Shown piece after piece: positions 40,713 to 51,601 of a DNA stretch of 64,000 nucleotides. How positions within the stretch are numbered: the stretch's first letter is position 1; each line of letters begins with the position of its first letter. The DNA comes from Emiliania huxleyi CCMP1516 (lineage: Eukaryota; Haptophyta; Isochrysidales; Noelaerhabdaceae): contig NW_005198751.1 in assembly GCF_000372725.1 (NCBI RefSeq), positions 104,659-168,658 of the forward strand, written 5' to 3'. A program made the translations under genes and the position numbers. The notes beneath the pieces were generated by a model. The model was given only the letters and a program-made list of their open reading frames with translations, did not search any database and was not told where the DNA came from.

Positions 40713-41879
40713 CGGAGGAGAGCAATCGTGGTCAGTCCCGCTATGGATATGCCCAACCCACAAAATGAATACGCATCGCCTTATGCTCTGGTTTCGGGTG
40801 CGTAACCTGGTGCGTAGACAGGCGCAGTTATCAAAATAAGGCAGATATGAAGGCCGGCCCTCACCCCGGACCTGCACCTTGTGACGGTGCCCGGGCAAAA
40901 TCGTCCCGATTTCGATGCGCGATTTAGCTAAGTCCCAGAGCCGTTTACGCATGAGCGGGCCCCCTCACCAGCCTAGGGCTCGCGCTTCTGGCCCGAGGTG
41001 TCGCCGCTGCGAGTGCGGGTCAGGAGGCCCTAAAACGGCGGGAGGGGTAGGGGTGCCGCTGTAGGGGTGTGGAGGGGTCGGGAGGGCGGGAGTGTGGACC
41101 GTGACCTAAAGCCCTCCACCGATAGAGGTGTCAGGCGGCAGGGCCCAGGAGGGGTGGGGGCTTGGAGGGCTGGCCAAAAGCGAGGCGTGGGAGGGGTCCA
41201 GTGGGCTAGAGAGGGCTGGAGGGGTCGGAGGGGGCTGGAGGGGCCGGAGGGGCTGTGCGGATGGAGGGGTCTGGAGGGCTCGGGGGGCTTGGAGGGCTCG
41301 GAGGGTGTCGTCCGGCAAGAGGGTCACTAGCGCGAGGGGTGGGGCTCGGGAGGGGTGGAGAGCTCGGAGGGCTCGGAGGGCTCGGAGGGCTCGGAGGGCA
41401 GAGAGGCACGAGGGTGGCGCTGGAGGGCTCGGGAGGGCTCGGGAGGGCTCATGAGGGATGGAGTGCCCGGAGGGCTCGGAGGGGCGAGCCACCGAGCCGG
41501 GCTCGGGGGGCTCGGAGGGGTCGGAGGGGTCGGAGGGGTCGGAGGGGTCGGAGGGGTCGGAGGGGTCGGAGGGGTGTGGAGGGGTGTGGAGGGGTCGGAG
41601 GGGTCGGAGGGGTCGGAGGGGTCGGAGGGGTCGGAGGGGTCGGAGGGGTCGGAGGGGTGTGGAGGGGTGTGGAGGGCTCGGAGGGCTCGGTTAAAGATAC
41701 CCTGCAGGCATACGGAAGTGGTGCAATACACATCATGAGGCGTTTCCGTGGTCTGTGCGCGGACGGCCCGGGGAGCCTGCGGCGCTATTTTAACCTGCCC
41801 CGACAGAGTCTCTCGATACGGCGCGCGGCGGCGCCGCACCCAGCAAGCTGGGGCCGCTCCTTACGGACTCGTCGCTGCG
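40713..41879. other. Intergenic region dominated by GGAGGGGTC minisatellite
   Basis: From about 41045 to 41690 the plus strand is made of 9-10 bp GGAGGGGTC and GGAGGGCTC units, strand-asymmetric in G. The long frames here come from the repeat. No gene. Confidence 0.75.
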
Positions 41880-42240
41880 CTCCTCAAGGCAAACACGAAG
41901 CGCGTTTGGTATTCGAAATACCTGAGACGTGTGCGTAATACACCGTGCGTAGCACCCCGAGAGAGCCTCTCTGGCAAAGCTTACATAAAACAGATGCGTG
42001 GTGCGTGGTGCGTAGCGGCCAGAAGGCGTCGGTGGTAACGATCGGTGCAGAAGACATGCGCATAATACGCAGCACATTTGAAAGCACCGATCGCGCTTTC
42101 TGTCTGTACGCGTAAAGCGAGGCGTATGCGTGACGCATCACTGAGCCGCCACCCGCCACCCGGCTTGACACGGCACCAAAATACACGACGTCTCAGCGAC
42201 GTCCTACGGATCGTGGGCATGGATGTGCATAAGGTGGCCA
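41880..42240 (-). repeat. Inverted-repeat arm, right
   Basis: Reverse complement of the 38031-38450 block order (ATACACGACGTC, AGAAGACATGCGCATAATACG). About 3.4 kb lies between the inner ends of the two arms. Confidence 0.6.
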
Positions 42241-42347
42241 ACAATTGCATTAGTGGCTCTTACATCCAAACCGGGACTGACAACCTCCCGAGGAGAGTGC
42301 ACTGGCTGAATCTGTAAAATTCTTTTTCGCGCCAGTTCGCACCTGTC

Positions 42348-42395
42348 GAAAAAAAAAGAAAGAAAACAGACAACCCAAGGGAGGGATGGGAGGAC
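42348..42395 (-). repeat. Tail-only copy of the dispersed repeat
   Basis: AAAGAAAGAAAACAGACAAC followed by CCAAGGGAGGGATGGGAGGA and nothing more of the element, between two TAAAATTCTTTTTCGC motifs. Confidence 0.7.
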
Positions 42396-42465
42396 GGCCC
42401 TGTCGAGCCTTTCTGCTGTGCGACTTTTAAAATTCTTTTTCGCGCACTAGCTACCTACCTAGGTA

Positions 42466-43575
42466 CTACCTAGGTACTACTGCGACACACCGCACAAAGC
42501 GCCGGCAGCCACGTCGCCCGCCGCATCCAGTTCCGCCAGCGCCGGCGCCGAGGCCTTGGAGGCGGCGCGGCCCGGCCTCAGCTCGCGTCACGCCGCTGTG
42601 GCGGAACTGCTGCTCGAGTGCGGCCAGGCTCATCTCTTTGCCTCCTGGCCACCCGCCGGCGAGGCCGAGCCGGACAAGGCCCGGTTTCTTGAGCAGTGCC
42701 ACGGGCTTGACCAGCGCTACCCCGGCGGCCTGCGTGCATACGTCGCAAACGCGCGCCGGCTGCTCGCCGAGTCGGCAGCGGCCGTCAACCCGCTCGCTGG
42801 CTGGCGGCCGACGGTGCCGGCCGCGGAGCTGGAGACGAAGCTCTACCCGGTCGACAGCGAGTTTCGGCGGTTCGAGGAGATCGGGCTCAGCGAGGCGGCC
42901 GGTCTCTGCTTTGTGCTTCCCGCGGGCGGGCTGGGCGAGCGGCTCGGCTTCAGCGGCATCAAGCTCGCGCTGCCTTGCGAAATTGCGACCGGCACTCCGC
43001 TGCTGCAGCTGTACGCGGCGCACATCTGCGCGCTGCAGCATCTCCTCGCCGAGCGGCTCGGGCGCGTCGTCCGCCTCCCCTTCCTCATCATGACGTCGGC
43101 AGACACGCACGCAAAGACGGAGCTGTTCCTCGCGTCCCACGACCACTTCGGGCTCGCGGCAGAGCAGGTGACGCTGCTGCAGCAGAGCACGGTGCCGGCG
43201 CTGGCCGACGCCGCGGGCACCTTCGTGCTCGACCCGCTCGACGCCTACTCGCTGCTCACAAAGCCGCACGGCCACGGCGACGTCCACTCCCTCCTGCACA
43301 CCTCGGGCGTCGCCAGCCGCTGGCTGCGCGAGGGGCGGCGGTGGGTCTACCTGCTGCAGGACTCGTCCACAAACTACTTCGCGACGCACCTCGCCGCCCT
43401 CGGCGTCTCCGCCTCGCGCGGGCTCGGAGTCAACTTCGTCGCGATGCCTCGCCGCGCGAGGATGGCCCTCGGCGTGCTCTGCTCGCTCCAGCGGGAGCGC
43501 GGCGACGGCTCCCTCACCCTGCCGCTCCTGCCAGTCGAGTACAACCAGCTCGAGCCGCTGCTGGCGGCGGCGGGA

Positions 43576-43607
<32 letters not shown>

Positions 43608-46282
43608 AGGCGGAGGCGGCGGCGACGTCAACAGCGGCAGCGGCTACTCTGTGTACCCCGGCAACACGAACGGCATCCTCCTCTCTCTGCCCGAGTATGA
43701 GGCGGCGCTGCGCGGCTCCGGAGGAGCGGTGCGCGAGTTCGTCAACCCGAAGTACGCCGACGCGGAGCGGCGCTGCTTCAGGCGGCCGGCGCGGCTCGAG
43801 TGCATGATGCAGGAGCTGCTGCATCTCCCCATATCTCCCCACATCTCCCCATATCTCCCCATATCTCCTCATCTCGAGTGCATGCTGCAGGACATTGCCT
43901 GGCTGATGCAGCCTCGCGCGCGAGCAGACGGAGCCGCCAGCGGCGGGGGAAGCGACAACGGGTGCGAAGGAGGTCGGTTGGGCGTCGGCTTCACGTCTGT
44001 GCCGCCAGAGTGGGGCTACTTCCCCTCCAAAAACGACCGGCTGACCGCGGCGCAGCTGAGCGCGAAGGGCATCCCTCCCTACTCCGCTGCCACCGCAGAG
44101 TTCGCGATCTACAACGCGCACGCCTCCGCCCTGCGTGCTCTCGGCGCAGAGGTCGCCCCGCCGCAGCCGCGAAGCTTCCACGGCGTCTCCGTCCCCCTAG
44201 GGCCGCCTCGCCCGCCGCCCCCCCCCTGCTCCGCCACCCCCCCCTTCGGAGAACGCGCGCTCCCGCTGTGCCTAGGCCGGCCGTCATCTTCTCGCCCTGC
44301 TTCGCGCCGTGCATGTCTGCCCTCGCTCGCAAGCTGGGCTCGCCGCAGCGGCTCTCCGTCTCGCGCAAGAGTGCAGCTGTGAATAGAAGGGCTGTGAGTG
44401 GAAAGAGCTGTGAACAGGCTCTCCGTCTGCGCAAGAGTGCAGCTGTGAATAGAAGGGCTGTGAGTGGAAAGAGCTGTGAACAGGCTCTCCGTCTGCGCAA
44501 GAGTGCAGCTGTGAGTAGAAGGGCTGTGAGTGGAAAGAGCTGTGAACAGGCTCTCCGTCTCGCGCAAGAGTGCAGCTGTGAATAGAAGGGCTGTGAGTGG
44601 GAAGAGCTGTGAACAGGCTCTCCGTCTCGCGCAAGAGTGCAGCTGTGAGTAGAAGGGCTGTGAGTGGAAAGAGCTGTGAACAGGCTCTCCGTCTCGCGCA
44701 AGAGTGCAGCTGTGAGTAGAAGGGCTGTGAGTGGAAAGAGCTGTGAACAGGCTCTCCGTCTCGCGCAAGAGTGCAGCTGTGAGTAGAAGGGCTGTGAGTG
44801 GAAAGAGCTGTGAACAGGCTCTCCGTCTCGCGCAAGAGTGCAGCTGTGAGTAGAAGGGCTGTGAGTGGAAAGAGCTGTGAACAGGCTCTCCGTCTCGCGC
44901 AAGAGTGCAGCTGTGAGTAGAAGGGCTGTGAGTGGAAAGAGCTGTGAACAGGCTCTCCGTCTCGCGCAAGAGTGCAGCTGTGAGTAGAAGGGCTGTGAGT
45001 GGAAAGAGCTGTGAACAGGCTCTCCGTCTCGCGCAAGAGTGCGCTGCTCGTCACCGGCCGCCACATTCGGATCGACGAGCTGCAGCTCGACGGCTCGCGC
45101 AACATGCGCTGTCTGCTCCCGGCGCCGCGCGTCTCCCGCCGCACCCTCGCCGGTGCCTCGGCCCTAGGCTCGCTCGAGATCTCGGTCGCCGACGGCGCCT
45201 CGCTGCACATTCGCTCGCTCGTGGTGCAAAACGAGGGCTGGCGCTTCGAGGACCTCTCTCCGACAGTGCTCGAGGACGACCGCTGCCCCGAGGTGCTGCA
45301 GATGCGCGGGTACACGCTGCGGCGCGAGCAGGCGCGGCAGATCGCGGTGACGACGCCGGGCCACCACGAGATGGACCACGGCGAGCTCGTCCTCGTCTCG
45401 CGCACCGCCGTCTCCTTTTGCGACGGCGCGGCCGACCTGACAGACGAGGCGCCGCAGACGAGCAGCGACGCGCCTCGAGGGGACGGCGGCGCGGGCCGCG
45501 TCTCGTTTGGCGGCTGGACATGTCGCGGACGTCCATGACATGTCCGAGACATGTCCATAGGCCGCCTCTCGTTTGGCGGCGCGCTCGAGGGGCAGACGCC
45601 GCCCCCGGCACGCGCCGCGTGGTGCTCGTCTGCGCTCAGCTTGCAGCCCGGTTCCGAGCTCGTGCATGCAGCCCGTGCTGCTGTGTGGTTCCCTGCCCGA
45701 GCCTACGGGAAGCTTCCCATAGGCGCCGAGCTGCGCGTGCCGCTTGTGCTGCCGGTGCCTTCCCTCGTGCGGTACGAGGTGCAGCTGCTCGACGCGTCTC
45801 GCTCCTCGCTCGGCCTGCAGCCATCGCTGGTCCTCTCGCTGCTGCCGTCGCGCGGCGAGGCCGTCCTGCCGCCCACTCTGCTCGACACGGCCGCCGGGTC
45901 GCCGCCTCCGGGCACCATCCACGTGCCGGGCAGCGGCATCTTCCACCTGGTGCTGCAAAACACGTCCCTGCTGCGGGAGGCGACTGTCTCTGCGGCGGTC
46001 ACACACAGACCCGCAGAGGGAGGTCCGTCGGCGGAGGAGGAGGAGGAGGAGAAGCGCGCGGAGGCGGTGGAGCGGGCGGCCGAGCTCGCGGTGCTGCGGC
46101 AGCAGGACGAGGCGCTGGCCGCGTCGGAAAAGGAGCTCTCGCAGCGGCTGTGGGAGGTGCAGGAGACACGGCGGAGGCAGGCGGCGATGATGGAGCTCGT
46201 GCAGAGAGACCTCGCCACGCTGCAAGGGAGGGGAGAGGGCGAGGCCGCGATGGGGCCCCTGCGCACTGCGAACGCGCCTTGA
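42466..46282 (+). CDS. UDP-sugar pyrophosphorylase with C-terminal GOLD-like extension
   Basis: Makes UDP-sugars from sugar-1-phosphates and UTP (USP, EC 2.7.7.64 type). Exons: 42466-43812 (5' end not found, no ATG in frame), 43891-44201, 44276-44350, 45019-45494, 45561-46282; over 940 residues against about 610 in plants. Hallmarks: ECGQAHLFASWP, GGLGERLGFSGIKLALP (nucleotide loop), IMTSADTHAKTELFL, TKPHGHGDVHSLL, VEYNQLEPLL, FVNPKYAD, RLECMMQ, SRNMRCLLPAPRV. The USP part ends near 45400. Beyond it a beta-rich stretch (RVPLVLPVPSLVRYEVQLLD, GIFHLVLQNTSLL) resembles a GOLD domain, followed by a Glu-rich coiled coil (about 46035-46230). A poly-Gly run lies at 43570-43620. One intron is a ten-unit tandem array. 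Confidence 0.9.
43813..43890 (+). other. USP intron 1 (probable GA-AG) or in-frame insertion
   Basis: 78 nt. CTCGAGTGCATG.TGCAG|GA is present at both ends, with an ATATCTCCCC satellite between. Family continuity (RLECMMQ then DIAWLMQ) calls for removal, but the length is a multiple of three with no stop, so read-through would add 26 residues. Confidence 0.75.
44351..45018 (+). repeat. Intron made of ten 66-67 nt exon-copy units
   Basis: Units start at 44351, 44418, 44484, 44550, 44617, 44684, 44751, 44818, 44885 and 44952. Each begins GCTCTCCGTCTCGCGCAAGA (two units lack two bases), the same as the next exon at 45019, and ends GTGAACAG. Every unit is therefore a complete GC-AG intron by itself. 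Protein continuity (GSPQRLSVSRKSALLVTG) supports removal of all ten. Confidence 0.93.
45495..45560 (+). other. USP last intron, exon-copy intron
   Basis: 66-nt GC-AG intron opening with GCCGCGTCTCGTTTGGCGGC, a one-mismatch copy of the next exon start, then an ACATGTCC.AGACATGTCC filler and CATAG. Confidence 0.92.
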
Positions 46283-46616
46283 TCAGTCTTCGCCTCTTCG
46301 GCGGGAAACACCGGGGTCCGGGCCGGCGCTATTATTAGAGACGAGATGGGAGGCGGGTGTTGTCAACTGGGCTACTGGTGGGGGGGGGGGTCAAACTTCC
46401 GCGATGGCCGATGCCGGGCGCAAAGTAGATTTTAGCGTAGTATAAGAGAACCACAATCGACAATCGTACGTCTACCGTGGCGTCTCTCACATCCGAGCGT
46501 GGCGACCTGCTAACTCTAAATCAGCCACACAATGTGCACGCGCGCAAGAGGAAACACACAACATGTCAGCACAAAAACTGCGCTGCGGTGAAGTCCGGCG
46601 CCTTGAAGAAGCGAGT
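46283..46616. other. Intergenic region between convergent genes
   Basis: 334 bp with a G10-class run at 46381-46390 and AT-richer sequence. 3' flanks of the USP and coiled-coil genes. Confidence 0.5.
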
Positions 46617-48138
46617 CTACTTGTGCTCAGCGTCGCCGCTGCCCAAATCGCAGCTCGCCTCCATCACCGCGGGAGGCCCGGCCCGGACGCTGGCCGGGGA
46701 CTCGCGCCGCTGCTTACTCCGCTTGGAGGAGGCGCGGCTCGCCTTTGGCTGCGGCATCGCCGGCTGCGACGCCTCGCGCTGCAGCAGCATCAGCGCCTTC
46801 CCCTCGACGAGCCGCTCTCCCGACAGCTCGGCGTTCTGCAGCTTCGCCTGCGCGAGCTCCGCGAGAAGCTCGGCTGACTCTCCTGGCCAATTCTCGGCCA
46901 TCTCTCGGCCAATTCTCGGCCATCTCTCGGCCATGTCTCGGCCATCTCTCGGCCATCTCTCGGCCATGTCTCGGCTACACCTGCACGAGCTCTGCGACCA
47001 GCTCCGCTAGCTCCGCGTCACGCGCCTCGACCATCGACCTCGCCTACCCCCCGGGCACACACCCGGCTCAGCCGCAGACGTGCCTCTCCCTCCAACCGCG
47101 CGCCACCAGCCCCATCGCCTCCCCGAGCTGCCTTCGTAGCTGCACGCGCTCCTCCTCCTCCGCCGCCGCAGTAGCAGCGGCAGCAGCGGTCGCAGCAGCA
47201 GCAGCAGCAGCCTCGGCCGGCTCCGCCGCCTCCGCCTCCGCCTCCGCCCGCTCGCCGCCCTCCTCGCCACCGCCACGGGCGGGGCCGGCGAGGGCTTGGG
47301 CGGCGAGGGCTTGGGCGGCGGCGCCGCGCCGCCTCCCGCTCCCCGTGAGCGCAGCCCACCCCTCCAGCGCTCTCCGCACTAGGCGCCAGTCGCGGTCGGC
47401 GGCATTCCACGCGCCGAGCTGCGCCGCCACCGCCTCGAGCTGCGTCCCTCGCCGCCGCGCCACGTCCGCCGCGAGCCGCGCCGTGTAGTTCGGCGCGAGG
47501 CTCTGCTGCAGTGCCTCGCGAGCCGCGTCCGCCTCCGCGTCGGACGTCGCAGTCGAGACCCGGAAGAGGCCCTCGGCGATGCGGCCGTTGGCGGCGTGCA
47601 GCTCGGCGAGCTGCTGGTCCTTGCTCGCCTCGCGCCGCGCCGCGCGGGTCGCCGCCGTGTGCGCGCGAAGCCGGTAAAAGGCCTGGTTGCGCAACCACGT
47701 ACCGGACCGCTGCGAGGCCCAAGCGACAGCCAGCTCGCGCGCGCGCGCGCCCGTGTCGGCCTGCGATGCCGGGGCCAGCGCGAGCGCCGACTCATCGCCG
47801 CTGTCTGCGGATCCGAACGGGTCGGGCGAGGCGGCCGAGCTGCGCTCGAGGTCAACGTCGGTCGGCGCCTCAGCCGCAGGTGCCTCTTCCGCCGCAGCCG
47901 CCTCTTCCGCCGGCGAGGCGTTGGACTGCCCTCCGGGCTGCCCTCCGGGCATAAGCGCTCGCATGTTCTCGGCGACGTGGCGCTCGACCATCGCGACCCG
48001 CTCCGGGATGTTGTATTTCGCACAGAACTTTGTCGCGAGAACATGCGGGTCGTCGCCCGGAAAGACGTGGATCGTGCCCTCGCGGCCGTCCGGTATACGC
48101 ACCGACATCTTTATGATGACGCGTCCCGGAGTCGCCAT
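46617..48138 (-). CDS. Coiled-coil protein with beta-grasp-like N-terminus
   Basis: Starts at the ATG at 48138. The N-terminal segment VIIKMSVRIPDGREGTIHVF, then GDDPHVLATKFCAKYNIPE, has the pattern of a ubiquitin-like beta-grasp module seen at the start of many protist cytoskeletal proteins. It is followed by an acidic Ala/Glu linker and long alpha-helical, coiled-coil sequence (QQLAELHAANGRIAEGL, EEEERVQLRRQLGEAMGL). After one or two small introns (about 47045 and 46880-46985) it continues as ESAELLAELAQAKLQNAELSGERLVEGKAL and ends in a basic Ser/Arg tail and AEHK stop at 46617. The last intron holds TCTCGGCCA repeats and its boundaries are not resolved. Function unknown; cytoskeletal or flagellar role possible. 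Confidence 0.65.
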
Positions 48139-48275
48139 ATCGGCAGAAGTAGACCCAAGGACGCACCGAGAGGGCGACAGGGAGACTGTTGCCAAAAGCG
48201 AAAAAAAAGCGGTTTTTTTTAGTTGCGCCTTCGCAGTCCGAGCCTGGCTGTTCTTCACCTTTCTACCTACCTACC

Positions 48276-48510
48276 TACCTCGTTGTTAATAGTACAAACC
48301 CAGTGGTCCCTTGCGAGCGGTCCTTCGTTGCAGTCGCGCACACGCACACGCCACGCCGCACCGCCCGCCCACTGCCCCGCCCAGGCGGGAAAGAGATGAA
48401 GAGATGGGACAGCAAAGGAGGAGCACAAGCACGTATGGGAGGGTTCAGTTGTGCGCCACGCTGCCCGGCGTCTCTCACTTTCCGGGACAGCCCCACCCTT
48501 TTGAGGCAGG
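48276..48510 (-). repeat. Promoter-proximal repeat, copy 2
   Basis: Reverse complement of the 8464-8690 block order (CCGCCCAGGCGGGAAAGAGA, GATGGGACAGCAAAGGAGGA, CACGCTGCCCGGCGT). It points toward the minus-strand gene starting 138 bp away. Confidence 0.82.
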
Positions 48511-49890
48511 AGAGTGACGTTCAGCTTAGCCTTCGATGTTATGAAACAAACGCAAGGCGGACATGGCATATCGCTCTCGGGCCCACAGACATCCCGAAAT
48601 CACACCCCGTTTTTGCCCATTTTCGGTCGTTCATCAAAATATCTGAAGATCCTACTATAGGATTCTCCCCAAACCTTGCTCAGCTGATCCAGCATGGGTC
48701 GTAGGCTAGGCCTGGGCAAAGAAACCAGTACCTCATCCGGCTTCCCTGAGCGTCACAGCTCGGTGATCGCGCCGGCCAGACACCACTGAGACGTCCGTTC
48801 CGGGCATTTGAACGCGACCGTCGGGGGGGGAGACATGGGCTCTATGGCTCAGACTGGACTCCTCTTGGTCCCTTCTGATGCCCTAGGCCACACCTGGGCC
48901 TTACCTGGGGTTCTAGGGGCCGGCCAGGGTTTACCTCCCTACTAAAGGGGCCCGGAGGACCTTAAGAAAACAATTTAGCGCGCCAGGCCGCCGTTTCTAA
49001 GCCTTTCCACAGCCCCCCACCCCACGCCGTGGTTTCTTAGCTCCGGCCGGGGCACTCAAGCCAGAGCGCCGGCCCGAAGGATTTTTAGGTAAGAGGTAAG
49101 CTGCGGTCCGCGAGGGCGATGCCAGAGTCTGCCGCCGAGTCGGCTCTCTGTCTGGATGACGGGAAGACGCACACACGCCTCCATTCACTCCATCCACTCA
49201 GAACACCGCAGACTTGGAAAGTGACAAGTGCGCGCGCCGCAGGGGAAGAGAAATTTTGAGCTGGGCTCCCGTTCACACTCGTGTCTGGCCTTTTCTCGGG
49301 GCCGCGCCTGCGGCGCGCCGTGGTTTCTTAGATTTTTGCGGAAATCGCTCGGCGTGGTTTCTTAATGGTACGTTTTCTTAATGCCCGCAACCCACGGTAG
49401 GATTCCTATCTAGATAGGCCAAAAGCGAAACTTTTTTTATTTCTTTAAACCCTTTTTTTCCAGGTAGGCGATGCGATGAGCCGCAGGAGCGGCGGTGAAG
49501 CCTGGTCATCGCCGGAGTCGCCATATACACCCGACGCAGAGAGAAAGAAGATAACGCGGCGCTCAGCGGAGCTGGGAAGAGGACCGCCGCAAGCGGCGTG
49601 GCGTGGAGCGGTTGAGCATCCCTCCGGGGGCCCCTCTGCGCCGGGGAGGCGTTGTTGGAGGCTAGGACGCAAGCGTCCGTCGCCCTTTTCAAACTCGGGG
49701 CCCACTCACTCCGCTCTACGCTCCGACCCGAATTTGGAGGGCCTAAAAGTTTAAGGTGTTGCTGCGCAAAAGGGGTCGGACACAGGGCGCAGCTCATGCT
49801 AAGAGCTAGAAGGGGAGCTAGAGAGAACGACTACCCTGTCCCGTTTATTGCGTATACACCAACACCACAAAAGCTCTCTCTCTCCTGTCC
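48511..49890. other. Intergenic region without a supported gene
   Basis: Contains GTGGTTTCTTA repeats (49030, 49320, 49350), a 28-bp match to 54580-54607 at 48569-48596 and mixed-composition frames with no motif. Confidence 0.5.
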
Positions 49891-50220
49891 TCACTCAGAG
49901 CACAGAGGGGGGTCACAACTACCGAGTCTCTCGACTAGCTGCCACGTTGCCGACCGAGAGCGGATCTCCTCCTGCTCCGCAAGGAGGGTGGCCAAGGCTA
50001 AAGTCTTGTCGGAGCCGCCGGGCGTGTTGACGACTTGGAGAAGGTCGCCCTTGTGCTTGTGCTTGTAGAGATGCTCGAGGGGGTGCTTTGTGGGGCGGTG
50101 CGCAGCCAGGCCAGCAGTGAGGGGAGGCGCACCCTCACTCTCCTCGGTTGCAGAGCTCGTCGGAGGCTGCGTCACGACGGGAGGGTCGCGACAGCAGTCC
50201 TCGGGCGAGCCGACGCGCAT
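49891..50220 (-). pseudogene. Short unidentified frame downstream of the 50.5-51.3 kb gene
   Basis: About 110 residues with an internal ATG (MRVGSPEDCC) and the string HKHKGDLLQVVNTPGGSDKT. No family recognised. It could be the 3' part of the neighbouring gene or a transposon product. Confidence 0.25.
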
Positions 50221-50506
50221 GTCCAACCAGCGCTGGGACTCGTTGTGACGGCAGACGCCGGCTGCTTCTCCAACCGCTTCTGCAGCGTCCTTCTTTGCCC
50301 GTGCATGGGCTCGATCCGATTCCGCAGCGTGTCGTCCCCAGCGGCGGTGCTGCGCGGGAGGCGGTCGCGGGCACGCTGGGCTCGATCAGCTTTCCCTAGC
50401 ACGGATTTGGCGGACGTTCTTGGCTTCAATTTTACGAATGTCTTGGCACCAGCTGAAGGCTTGCCCGGCGCACATCACGCAGTTCGTGCACGGTATTCGG
50501 ATTTTG

Positions 50507-51322
50507 CTATTTGCTCGTGTGGGCGTACAGCTGAGGATCAGCTCGGAGCTCTCGGCAGCCGCCCTTCTCCACCTCGCCGGTCATCATGCCCACGCAGAAC
50601 TCGATGAAAGCGGACACCGCCGGCACTCGCGGCACCTCCTTGCCGCGCACCTTGTCAACAATGAGCTGCAGGTTGGCCAAGCCGTCCTCCTGGGTCACCA
50701 CCTCGCAGAACGGCGGGTAGCCCTGCTTTTGGCCCCACGCGTTCATGGTCAGCACGCGCTTCTCGTACTGCGCGGCCACCCGCTGCTGCCGCTCCTACAT
50801 GGATCCACACACACGTGAGCCCGACCGAGAGAGGTGCTCTGGCTCCCTCACCGCCCCGTTGCGCACCTTGCCTTTGAAGCCGTCCGCCTTCAGCCACAGG
50901 TTAAACTTCACTTGGTGCTCCTTGTCGGAGGCGAAGTCCTTGCGGTGCGGCATCGTCACTACGGACACAGAGCCCGCCGGAGTCTCCCGGGCAATTTGCT
51001 CGGTACCGCGCCAGCGGGCCTTCTTGATGAGCGAGTCGTGCTTCGCCGCCGTCGCCGCGATTCCCGTGCCGCCGCCACGGAAGGTGGCACGTGCTTTTGC
51101 GAAGCCCACTTTGCGGCCTTTGCCGCTTGCCCACCGCTTGGCTTCGTCAACGGGCGAGTGCCTTACCACACTCGCCTCGGCATCACTCGAAGCCGCGAGC
51201 TCGGATGCGGCCACAAGAGCGGCCTGCTTGGCACGCAGCTGCGTAATCGTCGGCCCGCGTGCGCGGCTCTTCACGGCCTGTGCCGGCGAGTTGGCGTTCA
51301 CGCGCTGAATCATCATCGTCAT
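50507..51322 (-). CDS. Hypothetical protein, two exons
   Basis: ATG at 51320-51322. Exon 1 51322-50852, exon 2 50794-50507, joined at ...KVRNGA/ERQQRVAAQYEKR with a GT donor (a GC donor three bases earlier is also in frame). About 252 residues, basic N-terminal half, a conserved-looking core FNLWLKADGFKGKVRNG and NAWGQKQGYPPFCEVVTQEDGLANLQLIVDKVRGK. The product may continue downstream (IPCTNCVMCAGQAFSWC near 50400-50470 on the same strand, cysteine-rich). The combination suggests a mobile-element or DNA-binding protein, but I do not recognise it. Confidence 0.45.
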
Positions 51323-51503
51323 GGCTGCTGTCTCGCTCGCTCGTGCGTCCTTGGAACTTGTGCCCGCCTCCTTCTCCTATGAGCTCGTATGCCACTCGCC
51401 GCCTGTGTTTGGGTTTCTATGTTTGCGATTTGGAATTTGGTATTTGTCCAACTCTTTGTTTATTTATTTATTTATGCACATGCACATGCACATGTGCATG
51501 TCT

Positions 51504-51522
51504 AGAGAGAGAGGGAGGGAGG

Positions 51523-51571
<49 letters not shown>
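51504..51571. repeat. (GA)n microsatellite
   Basis: GAGGGAGGGAGGGAG followed by about 22 GA units, just upstream of the first exon of the proline-rich protein; possibly intronic. Confidence 0.95.
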
Positions 51572-51573
<2 letters not shown>

Positions 51574-51601
51574 TACGGTGTGCGGAGGCTGAGTTGCACA
51601 G

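Noticed and set aside
41045-41690. Gly/Arg- or Pro/Ser-rich proteins
   Set aside because: All frames on both strands are open simply because the sequence is a 9-10 bp satellite.
42466-44181. 571-residue frame antisense to the USP gene
   Set aside because: The plus strand carries all USP motifs; the minus frame has no motif and mirrors the GC3 bias.
44351-45018. CRISPR-like array of regular repeats
   Set aside because: The units are contiguous head-to-tail without unique spacers, and they lie inside a eukaryotic gene as intron units.
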